From NCBI RefSeq assembly GCF_000469545.1, contig NZ_KI273058.1:1-64000 (forward strand): a stretch of DNA of 64,000 bases, in the 5' to 3' direction. The position numbers and the translations under genes are program-made. Under the pieces are notes generated by a model, which was not told the origin of the DNA, did no database searches, and was given only the letters and a program-made list of their open reading frames with translations. Every line of letters begins with the position of its first letter. Positions within the stretch are counted from its first letter, which is position 1. The DNA comes from Mitsuokella sp. oral taxon 131 str. W9106. Lineage in GTDB: Bacteria; Bacillota; Negativicutes; Selenomonadales; Selenomonadaceae. Below, piece after piece: positions 34,490 through 43,180 of this stretch.

Positions 34490-37410
34490 AACAAGAAGGA
34501 AGGGCACGGCTTTTGAATGGGCCGTACTTGCTGGCGCCGAAATGCGATGGCATGACCATTGCATGGGAAGCGGCGGAGGAGGCAGCGTTTCGCATTTCCT
34601 GCACGGCGCCGGATGGCAGCGTGATGGAGCAAGAAGCAGCGGGCGAAAAGGAGCGTCCGTCAGAGGCATCGCCGGGCGGCGCGTATGTCTACCATGCTGC
34701 GCTGCAGGGGCTTTCTCCTGCCACGCGGTACGATTATGCGGTTTGGTGCGGGGCGCAGTGCTGTGCGCGGGCGCAGTTTTCCACCTTGCAGGACGCGCCG
34801 AAGGCAATCCGCCTCATGACGGTATCCGACACGCATCTCTTTCACGCCGCCCCGTACGTGGAGCGCGCGCTGCGGCGTGAGAAACCGGCGTTTCTCCTGC
34901 ACACGGGCGACATCTCCTTCGGAACGGGCTACCAGCACGACCAGTACCATGATAATTGGTTCGCAAAGATCCCAGCGCTCCTCGCCGAACTCCCCGTATT
35001 CTATACGCATGGCAACCACGATGACGGCCCGTTCTACGATTCGTTTTTTTCCTCCGTGCAGGGCGCGGCATTTTCGTCGCCCGATGGCGGGCATACCTAC
35101 TCCTTTTCGTATGGACCGGCGCATTTCACCGTGGTCGACAGCAATCCGTGGGGACTCCTTGAAATGAATGCGGCCAATGCGGGACTTGCCATCAAGCGCG
35201 GGCTTCGCGAGCGGATCGATGCGCTGCTCGCATGGGCCGAGGCGGATCTGACGAGCGAGGCGGCAAGGCGGGCAGCGTGGCGCGTGCTCGTCATGCATCA
35301 TCCGTACACCGATGCGCTGAACAACCAGTACATCGTGCCGATCGCCGAGCGGTGCGGCGTGAATCTCATGATCGGCGGGCATCTGCACTACTACATCAAG
35401 GCGGTTTCCGTGCAGCCTGGGATCGGAGCGCGTACGGTGTACGTCTGCCAAGGAAGTGCGCAGGATGCCGAAGCGAGGCGCGATGCGGTGCAGGAGGATG
35501 TGCGCCTTTTGGCCGAGTACCCGGAAGCCGTCGCCGTCGGGCGCAACAATTACGGCGTGCTCGACATCACGGAAGAGGCCATCGATTACCGGCTGTACGG
35601 ATTCGAGGAGGACGGGAAAGACACGCTTGTCGATGCCATACACATGACAAAGGACGAGCCGCGGATTCGGTTTTCGGACGTTTCGATCTCTGCGTTGGGT
35701 GACAAAGGCCACGTTGAAGTGCATGCGATGGCGAAAAACGAAGGCACGGGCATCGCCGCCGCAGTCCTCCGCCTCGTGGACAACGGGCAGGCGCATTGGC
35801 TCAATCTCTTCGGGCATGGCACTGGGACGCAGCTTGCCGTGCTGGATCCCGGGGAAAGCCGCAGGCTTACGCTCTGCTATACGGCCGAAGAGGCAGGAGC
35901 ACATGCCATTTCGGCAGAGGGTGCGGAGATCTCCCTGAAGGTGGCGGAACGCGCGCCTATCGGCTGCGCCCACGCGCATCTTGCGCTTGGGGAAGGGAAG
36001 GACGTGGACTGCCTCTTCGCGCGCGTGGAACTCACCAATCGGCGCGCGGCGAAGCAGACCGTGTCCTTGCCGCTGCGGATTGACGGCATGCTTGCCCAGA
36101 CGAAGGAAGTACGCCTTCGCCCGCATGAAAAGCGCATTGTGACGTTCTGCCACCGCTTCACGCAAAGTGGAAGCCACGCGGTGTCGGTCGCGGGGCTTCC
36201 CGAAGAGAAGGTCGAGGTCGAGGGGGCAGTCCGCATCGTGCCGCGCATCGCGGACCAGTCGGGGAAAGGGCATGCCGTGCTCCTGCACGGCACGCCGCGT
36301 CTCATCCAAACGCCGGAGGGGACGGCGGTCGACCTGGAACACTACGGGGACTACATCGAGATCCTGCCCCGTGCTGACCTCGCGACGCCAAATGGGCTTA
36401 CGGGCATGGTCTGGGCGAACATCAATCGCCTTGCGCATGCCGATGAGATGGGGCATAATCCGCTCATGGTGCGCGGCAAGTCCATCGGCTGGGGCGCAGG
36501 CTATGCGTTTCGCATCGCAGTCGAACGGAAGGGAACCATCAAATGGGGCATCTGCCATGACGGCGAAGAGTATTTTTGGCAGGGCGGCGATGCGTGCGTC
36601 GGCAAATGGCGGCAGTACGTGCTCTCTTTCGACAAGGAACGCGGCGGGCGCTCGTTCTGCGACGGCGTCTGCCGCGGCCGCATTGACGGGCTTGCACCTG
36701 AGGCAAAGCTGTGCCAAATGGCGGATCAGCCCATTTTCGTCGGCTTTTCCTTCATCGGGCATGTGATCCCTGAACTTGGGAAGCCGAAATACTTCACGCA
36801 CCTTCCCGCAAGGATCCGACAAGTGCGATTCTACACCGAGGGGCTGACCGAAAAGGAAGTGGAAGCGGTCTATGCGCGTCCGAATAAGATCGGGCCGCGC
36901 GAGGACGCGCTTGCTGTATGGCTAGACTTTGCTTCCATAGAGACGCGGGGAGCACACTGCACGGAATGGCGCCATCCCGCCGTCTATGCGCCTGCCTTTC
37001 GGACGGAGCAGCAGCGCTGGCGGTTCGAGCGGCTTGCCGCGACGGTGCGGATCCCGAAAGGCGCATCCATCCATGCGCGCGTCGAGCTGTCGGATAATCA
37101 ATCCGTCGTCAAGGAAAGCCGCTCGATGGAGCTGCACGACGGCATGAATGAAATTGCGCTTGACGGGATGCAGCCGGCCACATTCCTGCGCATTGCAGCG
37201 CAGATGGAAGCGCGCGTCGGCGAGGCAAAGGCGGCAATCCCCGAGCTCGTTTCCTATTCCGTTTCGGCACGGCGCGGTGCGGACTTCGCGGAGATGACCT
37301 GGTCGACGCGTGCCGATTGGGAGCGCGGCACGTTCTCCGGTGCGGCGGGATTCCCCCCGGTCGACCGCTTGCGCGACTACCCTGAGTACACGGACATCAT
37401 CCACGGCTAG
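34486..37410 (+). CDS. Purple-acid-phosphatase-like phosphoesterase with LamG-like domain (paralogue 1)
   Basis: 974 aa, multi-domain. Residues about 11-103 resemble the Fn3-like N-domain of purple acid phosphatases (LQGLSPATRYDYAVW). A metallophosphoesterase domain at about 107-360 shows SDTHLF (D115, H117), HTGDISFG (D142), HGNHDDG (N177, H178), VMHHPYTD (H271/H272) and GGHLHYY (H299, H301). Two CARDB-like beta domains (about 395-585), a LamG-like sandwich (about 590-795) and a conserved C-terminal domain ending GFPPVDRLRDYPEYTDIIHG follow. There is no signal peptide, so it should be cytosolic. The ATGA overlap links it to the OPA transporter. It has a paralogue at 44041. Substrate unknown; an inositol or glycerol phosphoester is inferred from context. 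Confidence 0.8.
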   Translation: MKQEGRARLLNGPYLLAPKCDGMTIAWEAAEEAAFRISCTAPDGSVMEQEAAGEKERPSEASPGGAYVYHAALQGLSPATRYDYAVWCGAQCCARAQFSTLQDAPKAIRLMTVSDTHLFHAAPYVERALRREKPAFLLHTGDISFGTGYQHDQYHDNWFAKIPALLAELPVFYTHGNHDDGPFYDSFFSSVQGAAFSSPDGGHTYSFSYGPAHFTVVDSNPWGLLEMNAANAGLAIKRGLRERIDALLAWAEADLTSEAARRAAWRVLVMHHPYTDALNNQYIVPIAERCGVNLMIGGHLHYYIKAVSVQPGIGARTVYVCQGSAQDAEARRDAVQEDVRLLAEYPEAVAVGRNNYGVLDITEEAIDYRLYGFEEDGKDTLVDAIHMTKDEPRIRFSDVSISALGDKGHVEVHAMAKNEGTGIAAAVLRLVDNGQAHWLNLFGHGTGTQLAVLDPGESRRLTLCYTAEEAGAHAISAEGAEISLKVAERAPIGCAHAHLALGEGKDVDCLFARVELTNRRAAKQTVSLPLRIDGMLAQTKEVRLRPHEKRIVTFCHRFTQSGSHAVSVAGLPEEKVEVEGAVRIVPRIADQSGKGHAVLLHGTPRLIQTPEGTAVDLEHYGDYIEILPRADLATPNGLTGMVWANINRLAHADEMGHNPLMVRGKSIGWGAGYAFRIAVERKGTIKWGICHDGEEYFWQGGDACVGKWRQYVLSFDKERGGRSFCDGVCRGRIDGLAPEAKLCQMADQPIFVGFSFIGHVIPELGKPKYFTHLPARIRQVRFYTEGLTEKEVEAVYARPNKIGPREDALAVWLDFASIETRGAHCTEWRHPAVYAPAFRTEQQRWRFERLAATVRIPKGASIHARVELSDNQSVVKESRSMELHDGMNEIALDGMQPATFLRIAAQMEARVGEAKAAIPELVSYSVSARRGADFAEMTWSTRADWERGTFSGAAGFPPVDRLRDYPEYTDIIHG

Positions 37411-37441
37411 CACAGCTCAAAATCGAACGAAATTCTATCAA

Positions 37442-37475
37442 AGGCGCCTCTTTCGATTGGAAGACGCGTCTTTTT
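37442..37475 (+). terminator. Terminator after phosphoesterase paralogue 1
   Basis: aggcgcctctt pairs with aagacgcgtct (one mismatch, one G-T pair) around an eight-base loop, followed by TTTTT. Confidence 0.75.
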
Positions 37476-37492
37476 GAGTTTAAAAGCAAGAT

Positions 37493-37534
37493 TTTATAGG
37501 TTTTGATTTATAGGTTTTGATTTATAGGTTTTGA
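37493..37534 (+). repeat. Three perfect 14-bp tandem repeats
   Basis: TTTATAGGTTTTGA occurs three times without a break, about 200 bases before the GPH symporter gene. Copy-number change could alter promoter geometry or operator number. Confidence 0.9.
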
Positions 37535-37732
37535 ATTGATGCTTTGTTTTTAGAACAGCAAGATATTATCGAATCATACTCAAAATATATCAAGTTAAAA
37601 TCATAACATACTCGGAAAAGCAATAAAATATAGGAAAGATGGCTTGAAAACAATTACAATATAAACAGTAAAAGTGGATAGACGCGATTCTATCCCCATC
37701 GTTCTTATATTCTTTCTTTAGGAGGGGTTTGA

Positions 37733-39118
37733 ATGGGGAATCCAGAAGCCAGTGCAGCTACGGCAAAACTGCCATGGCTGACACGCATTGCCTACGGCCT
37801 TGGCGATACGGCACAGAATGTCGTTTGGGGCGCAATGGGCATCCTGACGTTCTTCTATACGGACTATGCGGGCATCGATCCTGCCATGGTCGGTCTCGTC
37901 ATGTTGATTTCGCGCTGTTTTGATGGTTTTTCCGACGTCATCATGGGCTTCATCGTCGAGAAGACGAATTCCAAGTGGGGCAAGTCGCGTCCTTGGATCC
38001 TGTGGATGAGTGTTCCGTTTGCCATATCGATCGTGCTGATCTACACCGTGCCGCAGGGGTCGAGCGCGATGCAGTTCGCCTATCTGTTCGTCACGTACAA
38101 CCTCTGCACGACGGTCTGCTACACGGCACTGAACCTGCCGTACGGCTCGCTCTCCGCGATGATGACGCGCGCCTCGAAGGAGCGCGACATGCTTTCGATC
38201 ACGCGTATGTGCCTCTCCCCTTGGGGGCGCATCCTTTCCGTCTCGGCGACGCTGCCGCTCGTCAAGATCTTCGGCGACAATCAGATGGCTTGGGTCGAGG
38301 TCATGACCGTTTGGGCAGTCGTCGGACTCCTTCTGCTCCTTTTCTGTTTCTCACGCTGCAAGGAGACGGTCGTCATCGAGGCGCGTGAAAAGGTCGCGAA
38401 GATTTCGGCCGGCAAGGCGCTCAAGGCGCTCGCCGTCAACAAGTACTTCTGGTGCGGCATGACGATTTGGATGATGCAGAACGTCATCTTTACGATTACA
38501 GGCACGATTCTTCCCTACTACTGCAAGTACATCTTTCAGGACGATTCGCTCTACAGCGGTCTGTACCTCATGGAGACGCTCATCACGATTGTCGTCATGG
38601 CGGTGTTCAGCCCGAAGCTCCTGCAGCGCTTCGGCAAGCGCAATATGTCGCTCGCAGGCGTTGCGATCTGCTTTATCGGTCATGTCATCTTCCTGCTGAA
38701 TCCAACGGATTTTAACTGGGTCGTCTTCAGCTGCATCATCCGCGGCATCGGATTCGCTCCGATCCAGTCTGTCATTTTTGGCTTCCTTGGCGATGCCGTC
38801 GAGTATGGACAGTGGAAGACGCACCTTCGCCAGGAAGGACTCGTGTTCTCCGGCGGATCGGTCGGCACGAAGGTCGGATCCGGTCTCACGAGCGCGATCC
38901 TCACGGGCCTGCTCTCTTATGCGGGCTACGTCGCTTCCGCATCGGGCACGGTTGCGCAGTCGGCACAGACGATCCATATGATTGTCGACATCTATATGTT
39001 CGGACCGCTTTTCGTTTGGGTCGTCTTGCTGGCGATCCTCGCATTCTACCGTTTGGACAAGATTTATCCGCAGATCATGAGCGACCTCATTCAGCGCGAA
39101 GCGAAGGGCGAGCTCTAA
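37733..39118 (+). CDS. GPH-family sugar:cation symporter
   Basis: 461 aa, 12-helix MFS_2 transporter. GPH signatures include RIAYGLGDTAQNVVWG at the first helix, SRCFDGFSDVIMGFIVEKT, KWGKSRPWILWMSVPF, and FGFLGDAVEYGQWKT in the second half. GPH carriers bring in glycosides, pentosides, hexuronides and related polyols with Na+ or H+. It lies in an inositol-catabolism island, so a cyclitol, inositol glycoside or uronate substrate is possible. AGGAGGGG precedes the ATG, and the cytidylate-kinase-like gene follows 12 bases after the stop. Confidence 0.88.
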   Translation: MGNPEASAATAKLPWLTRIAYGLGDTAQNVVWGAMGILTFFYTDYAGIDPAMVGLVMLISRCFDGFSDVIMGFIVEKTNSKWGKSRPWILWMSVPFAISIVLIYTVPQGSSAMQFAYLFVTYNLCTTVCYTALNLPYGSLSAMMTRASKERDMLSITRMCLSPWGRILSVSATLPLVKIFGDNQMAWVEVMTVWAVVGLLLLLFCFSRCKETVVIEAREKVAKISAGKALKALAVNKYFWCGMTIWMMQNVIFTITGTILPYYCKYIFQDDSLYSGLYLMETLITIVVMAVFSPKLLQRFGKRNMSLAGVAICFIGHVIFLLNPTDFNWVVFSCIIRGIGFAPIQSVIFGFLGDAVEYGQWKTHLRQEGLVFSGGSVGTKVGSGLTSAILTGLLSYAGYVASASGTVAQSAQTIHMIVDIYMFGPLFVWVVLLAILAFYRLDKIYPQIMSDLIQREAKGEL

Positions 39119-39130
39119 GGAGGCAGCACC

Positions 39131-39724
39131 ATGGAAAACAATACACTCGTTACGATTACCCGCCAGTACGGAAGCGGCGGGCGCGAAGTGGCGGATCGCG
39201 TCGCGAAGAAGATGGGCGTGCGCCGCTACGACCGCAAGGTCGTCGCGATGGCAGCCGAGAACCTCGGAAAAGAGGAAGATTTCGACGACCTCATGGAGCG
39301 TTCGTACAACGCGCCGGAGAATTGCCTTGGAAACCTCGGCGACTACGCGTTCGAGCGCGTGCCGCAGCACAATCAGATGTACATCGAGCAGGCGAAGGTC
39401 ATCCTGAAGGTTGCGAAGGAAGGAAGCGCCGTATTCCTCGGCCGCTGCGCGGACTTCATCCTGAAAGACGAGCCGCATTCGTACGCCTTCTTCATCTATG
39501 CGGATGAAGCATTCCGCAGGGCGCGCGCGAAGGACCATTACGGCAACTGCACGCTGAAGGAGCTCGATGCGGAGGACAAGCACCGCGAGCGTTACTACGC
39601 GTACTACACGGGACGCACATGGGGCGACCCGCAGAACTACGATCTCATGATCAACACGAGCAAGATCGGCACCGAAAAGGCGGCGGAACTCATCCTTGCC
39701 TACATTGAGCTTCGCCAAAAGTAA
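39131..39724 (+). CDS. Cytidylate-kinase-like family protein
   Basis: 197 aa. A P-loop-like TRQYGSGGREVADRVAKKMG at residues about 9-28 is followed by RRYDRKVV and FLGRCADFIL, as in the cytidylate-kinase-like family (related to Cmk but with a different core). The true substrate of these stand-alone proteins is unclear. It is translationally close to the GPH symporter (strong AAGGAGG, 12-base gap), so it may phosphorylate an imported compound or regulate uptake; both are speculation. A bidirectional terminator follows. Confidence 0.75.
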   Translation: MENNTLVTITRQYGSGGREVADRVAKKMGVRRYDRKVVAMAAENLGKEEDFDDLMERSYNAPENCLGNLGDYAFERVPQHNQMYIEQAKVILKVAKEGSAVFLGRCADFILKDEPHSYAFFIYADEAFRRARAKDHYGNCTLKELDAEDKHRERYYAYYTGRTWGDPQNYDLMINTSKIGTEKAAELILAYIELRQK

Positions 39725-39741
39725 GAGTTGTTTTTCCAGCA

Positions 39742-39781
39742 GCAAAAACCCCGCCGCAGCCAAGCTGTGACGGGGTTTTTG
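39742..39781. terminator. Bidirectional terminator between convergent genes
   Basis: gcaaaaaccccg...cagc pairs with gctg...cggggtttttgt around a three-base loop, with A and T tracts on opposite sides. It serves the kinase-like gene and the AraC gene. Confidence 0.9.
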
Positions 39782-39791
39782 TCGGAAAAGA

Positions 39792-40631
39792 TCAGACCGT
39801 CCATTTCAAACGGTATTCGCGCGGCGTCATGCCGAGCGCTCCCTTGAATACATTTTGGAAGTAATTGGAGTTGTTGTAACCAACTTGCGTTGCGATCTGC
39901 GTGATGGTTTTCTGCGTGTTGATGAGAAGGTTCTGCGCCTCGCCAATGCGGCGCAGGACGACGTAGCGCATCGGCGAGAGGCCGACTTCTTCCTTGAACT
40001 GGTGCGCGAAGTAATAGGGATTGGCGTTCACCGCTTTTGCGATGTCGCCCAAGCGGATAGGCTCTTTGTAGTTCTTGTCGATGAAAGAGAGCGCGCGCGT
40101 GGCGAGTGTCGGCACGCGCTCCATGCAGGGGACCCCGCTTTCTTTGAGGAGGGCGGCGACTTTGCAGATGAGCGCCATGGCAAGGTAGTGCGCGGTTTCG
40201 GCATGTGCTTTTGCCTCTGCCTCGATGAGGGAAAAGAGGTGCAGGAAGGAGGAAAACAGGTTGCCTGTTGGCTGGATTGGGGATAGGCTTTTGGGCACGA
40301 TATGGTTCCTCGGAAGGGCGGGGATGGATAGTTCGCTGACAGCGACACAGTAGGAGGAGAGCTTCGTGCCCGAACCGCCGAACTCATCGTGCACGGTGTG
40401 GCTGTTGTAGAGGATGAGGTCGCCCTTTTGTGCCGTGTAGCGTTTTCCGTCGATCCGGTAGATGCCCGCGCCTTCGTAGAGAAACAGAATTTCCGCGAGC
40501 GTCTCATGCTCGTGCATGCTGCGCGGCATCCATGACGATTCCGGACCCACGTTGCAGACGTACTCGAGACGCGGTCTCGTGCCGCGGGAAAATGTGGCCG
40601 TGTAGCTCTTGCTGGGAAAGAATTGGAGCAC
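39792..40631 (-). CDS. AraC-family transcriptional regulator (first of a tandem pair)
   Basis: 279 aa. The N-terminal cupin-like sensor domain contains EILFLYEGAGIYRIDG and GDLILYNSHTVHDEFGG. The C-terminal double helix-turn-helix (about 180-279) contains IAKAVNANPYYFAHQFKEE and ITQIATQVGYNNSNYFQNVF. The GTG start at 40631 is set by a perfect AAGGAGGTGA seven bases upstream. It follows a second AraC gene by 25 bases on the same strand. The pair lies between two transporter operons that are its likely targets. Confidence 0.9.
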   Translation of the reverse strand: MLQFFPSKSYTATFSRGTRPRLEYVCNVGPESSWMPRSMHEHETLAEILFLYEGAGIYRIDGKRYTAQKGDLILYNSHTVHDEFGGSGTKLSSYCVAVSELSIPALPRNHIVPKSLSPIQPTGNLFSSFLHLFSLIEAEAKAHAETAHYLAMALICKVAALLKESGVPCMERVPTLATRALSFIDKNYKEPIRLGDIAKAVNANPYYFAHQFKEEVGLSPMRYVVLRRIGEAQNLLINTQKTITQIATQVGYNNSNYFQNVFKGALGMTPREYRLKWTV

Positions 40632-40656
40632 GAAATCACCTCCTTGGGAATGTGCG

Positions 40657-41520
40657 TCATGGCGCGTCTTGCTTCCACGTCCTGCGGTATCTGCCAGGCG
40701 TCATTCCGACGATCCCTTTGAATACCGACTGAAAGTAATTGGAATTATGATAGCCGCACTCCATCGCGATGGCCGTGATGGTCATGTCCGTCGTCAGCAA
40801 TAAGTTTTGCGCCTCGTCGATGCGGCGGCGGATGATGTACGCCATCGGCGATATGCCCGCGACGGACTTGAATGTATGCGAGAGGTAGTAGGGATTGATG
40901 TGGAGCGCGTCCGCAATAGCCGAAAGTTTCAGGTCTTCCAGATAGTGCGCGTCGATGTATTCCTTGATGCGGATTCCCATGCAAAAGGGCAGTGTGTCGG
41001 CTCCGTTGTCCCTCGTTTCGCGTACATGGGCTGCGAGCAGGACGATGAGCGCCTGTGCGAGGCTGGCGCCCACCTCGAGCCGGCAGGGATTTTCCGGGTG
41101 GATGGCGAGCAGCTTGATGCCCTGCAGCAAGGAAAAGACGAGCGTTCTGTCGCGAAGCGCATCGAGTGCGACGGTGATGGGGGCGTCCGTCTTCGCGGGC
41201 TTTGCGGAAGGAAGGCCGCGAAGGTGGACACCGCCGAAGCGAATGGCGAGTGCACCGAATCGGTCCGCCATCCTGCATGGATAGCGTCCGCCGCAAAGCA
41301 GCGCGAGCGTTCCTTTTTTGAGTATGAGCGGAGTGGCTTCGCTTGTGATCCGGCATGTCCCGCATTCGACGAACAGCAGTTCCAGAATGCCAAGTGGAAC
41401 GCTGCGCGAATGCGATGGGCTGGAGGCATCCTCCGTCACGTTTTCCACGGAATCCAAAAAGGGCGCACGGTTTGGTTCAAATGAAGTGTCGTGCGGGATG
41501 CCGAATGGAAATACGGACAT
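40657..41520 (-). CDS. AraC-family transcriptional regulator (second of a tandem pair)
   Basis: 287 aa. The sensor half includes LELLFVECGTCRITSEATP and a Cys-containing loop LLCGGRYPCRMADRFG. The C-terminal AraC domain contains LSAIADALHINPYYLSHTFK and ITAIAMECGYHNSNYFQSVF. Its DNA-binding half is closely similar to that of the neighbouring AraC protein, so the two probably arose by duplication while the sensor halves diverged. It is divergent from the MFS/PI-PLC/phosphoesterase operon across about 250 bases, making that operon a likely target. Confidence 0.9.
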   Translation of the reverse strand: MSVFPFGIPHDTSFEPNRAPFLDSVENVTEDASSPSHSRSVPLGILELLFVECGTCRITSEATPLILKKGTLALLCGGRYPCRMADRFGALAIRFGGVHLRGLPSAKPAKTDAPITVALDALRDRTLVFSLLQGIKLLAIHPENPCRLEVGASLAQALIVLLAAHVRETRDNGADTLPFCMGIRIKEYIDAHYLEDLKLSAIADALHINPYYLSHTFKSVAGISPMAYIIRRRIDEAQNLLLTTDMTITAIAMECGYHNSNYFQSVFKGIVGMTPGRYRRTWKQDAP

Positions 41521-41770
41521 AGGGACAGCCTTTCTGAATCATAAAAATTTTGCTGAAAGCAAGACGAAAAAGCAAGAACGAAGAGGTTTTTTTTAAATCG
41601 AGCAAGAAAGCAAAGTATATGTCGTGCAATGTTTCGTATAATCATATTCAGAAAGGTTTGGGAATGATGATGTCGTAGAATATTTTGGATAAACCATTCA
41701 ACACTATACCATTATACTATCAAAATACCATAAAATCTAGTTTTTTATTATGATGAGGGAGGGATTGATT

Positions 41771-43180
41771 GTGAGGCAGTTCTTAGCAAAGTATGGTTTT
41801 TCCGAAGCGACGTTTTTTCAATTGATCTTGATTACGATCAATGCACAGCTCATTTATGCGTTTTGGGACATACGCAATAGCGTGCCCGGCGGCTTCCCTG
41901 CCGCACTCGGCGTGACCGACCAGCAGGCGGGCTTTCTTTACTCCATGCAGGGGCTTGTCATCCTGCTCGGCACGATTGCGCTCGGCTGGGTTGGCGACCG
42001 TTTTTCCCTGCGCGGCATCATGCTCCTTTCGACGATTGGCGTTGGCGGCATATCGCTCTTTCTGACGCTCCATTCGCCGGGGCTAAGTATGCCTGTGTTG
42101 CTCGCGTGCTTCTTCTCGATGCTGTTCTTCAGCGAGGTGCTCTTCAAGCCGGCGAACTTCAAGGCGCTTCGGCTGTCTACGACAAAGGAGCATCAAGGCA
42201 TGGCGTTCGGCCTTTTTGAGTTTGGTCGTGGCGTGCTCGCCTTCCTTGTTTCGATGCTTTGGACGGCGATGCTCTACTTCCACGCAGGGCCCAGAACCAT
42301 GATGATGACGGCGTGCGCCGTCATCATCGTGGCAGGCGCGGCTGTGTTCTTCGCCGTGCCAAAGGGGGAAAAGGTCGGCGACGGCGATTCGCAGACGAAG
42401 ACGAACAAGGAGGCGATCAAGGGGATCGTGCGCGTCGCACGTCTTCCCGTCGTCTGGGTTGCGGGCATCAACGTATTCTGTATTTACGGCGCATTCGTGG
42501 CGGCGGGCACGTACTTTGCACGCTTCCTGCAGGGCGGCTATGGCGCGAGCGCTGTCGCTGCTGCGGTGTTCGCGACGGTCGTAATCGGGCTTCGCATGCT
42601 GCCGCTCGTCTCGACGGTGCTCGTGGAGAAGGTGTTCGCGTCGACGGCACATTTCATGTGTGCGATGGAGTGCGTACTCACGGTCCTGCTCGTCGTCATC
42701 GGCTGCATTTTCTTTTTCAATCATCCCGATGTCTCGCTGTACGCTGCAGGCTATGCGCCGAATGAGGCGCCGGATGGGCTCATCGGGGAGGGCATGTTCT
42801 ACTTGCTCCTCGTGCTCCTGCTTGCCGCATCGGCCTGCGTGTTCATGGTGCGCGGCGTCTACTATGCGCCGATCGGCGAGGCGGATGTACCGAAAAAGCA
42901 TTCCTCGGCGGCGATGTCGTTTGCGATTACGCTCGGCTATCTTCCTGCGCTCATTGCGCCGATCGTGCTTGGCGGTCTCGTGCGCTCTCCGGAAAAGGAT
43001 GCGGCAGGGCAAATCGTCCGCTCGTACCTGACGGACACGCATACGCTCGCGCTCGCATTCTTCGGGCTGGCCGTCCTCGCGCTCGTGGCGGTTCTCATGT
43101 CGCACCTCTTGATCCAGCTCAAGAAAAAACAGGAAGATGGCGGAGCGGAAGAAAGAGGAGGAGGGCAGCGTGATGCATGA
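41771..43180 (+). CDS. Major facilitator superfamily transporter
   Basis: 469 aa with about 12 membrane helices. The MFS loop motif is visible as GWVGDRFSLRG after helix 2. The pattern ITINAQLIYAFWDIRNSVPGG at helix 1 and the large polar C-terminal tail are unusual, and I cannot assign a subfamily. GTG 41771 is chosen because AGGGAGGG ends seven bases upstream; ATG 41750 precedes that site. Its last eight bases overlap the PI-PLC-domain gene, so it probably imports the compound that the following two enzymes act on. Confidence 0.82.
   Translation: MRQFLAKYGFSEATFFQLILITINAQLIYAFWDIRNSVPGGFPAALGVTDQQAGFLYSMQGLVILLGTIALGWVGDRFSLRGIMLLSTIGVGGISLFLTLHSPGLSMPVLLACFFSMLFFSEVLFKPANFKALRLSTTKEHQGMAFGLFEFGRGVLAFLVSMLWTAMLYFHAGPRTMMMTACAVIIVAGAAVFFAVPKGEKVGDGDSQTKTNKEAIKGIVRVARLPVVWVAGINVFCIYGAFVAAGTYFARFLQGGYGASAVAAAVFATVVIGLRMLPLVSTVLVEKVFASTAHFMCAMECVLTVLLVVIGCIFFFNHPDVSLYAAGYAPNEAPDGLIGEGMFYLLLVLLLAASACVFMVRGVYYAPIGEADVPKKHSSAAMSFAITLGYLPALIAPIVLGGLVRSPEKDAAGQIVRSYLTDTHTLALAFFGLAVLALVAVLMSHLLIQLKKKQEDGGAEERGGGQRDA

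Larger units (their letters stand above)
37411..37732 (+). other. 322-base AT-rich intergenic region
   Basis: No gene fits here. It holds the terminator of the phosphoesterase gene, three perfect 14-base tandem repeats, an ATTATC element at 37565, an ATCAA at 37589 and the AGGAGGGG ribosome site of the next gene. No convincing -35/-10 pair was found, although a promoter must lie here because of the upstream terminator. Confidence 0.6.

Noticed and set aside
34660-36822. 720-codon minus-strand frame opposite phosphoesterase paralogue 1
   Set aside because: The plus-strand protein has a full-length paralogue at 44041, which fixes the coding strand.
37493-37534. CRISPR array
   Set aside because: The 14-bp units are directly adjacent without spacers and no cas gene is present in the window.
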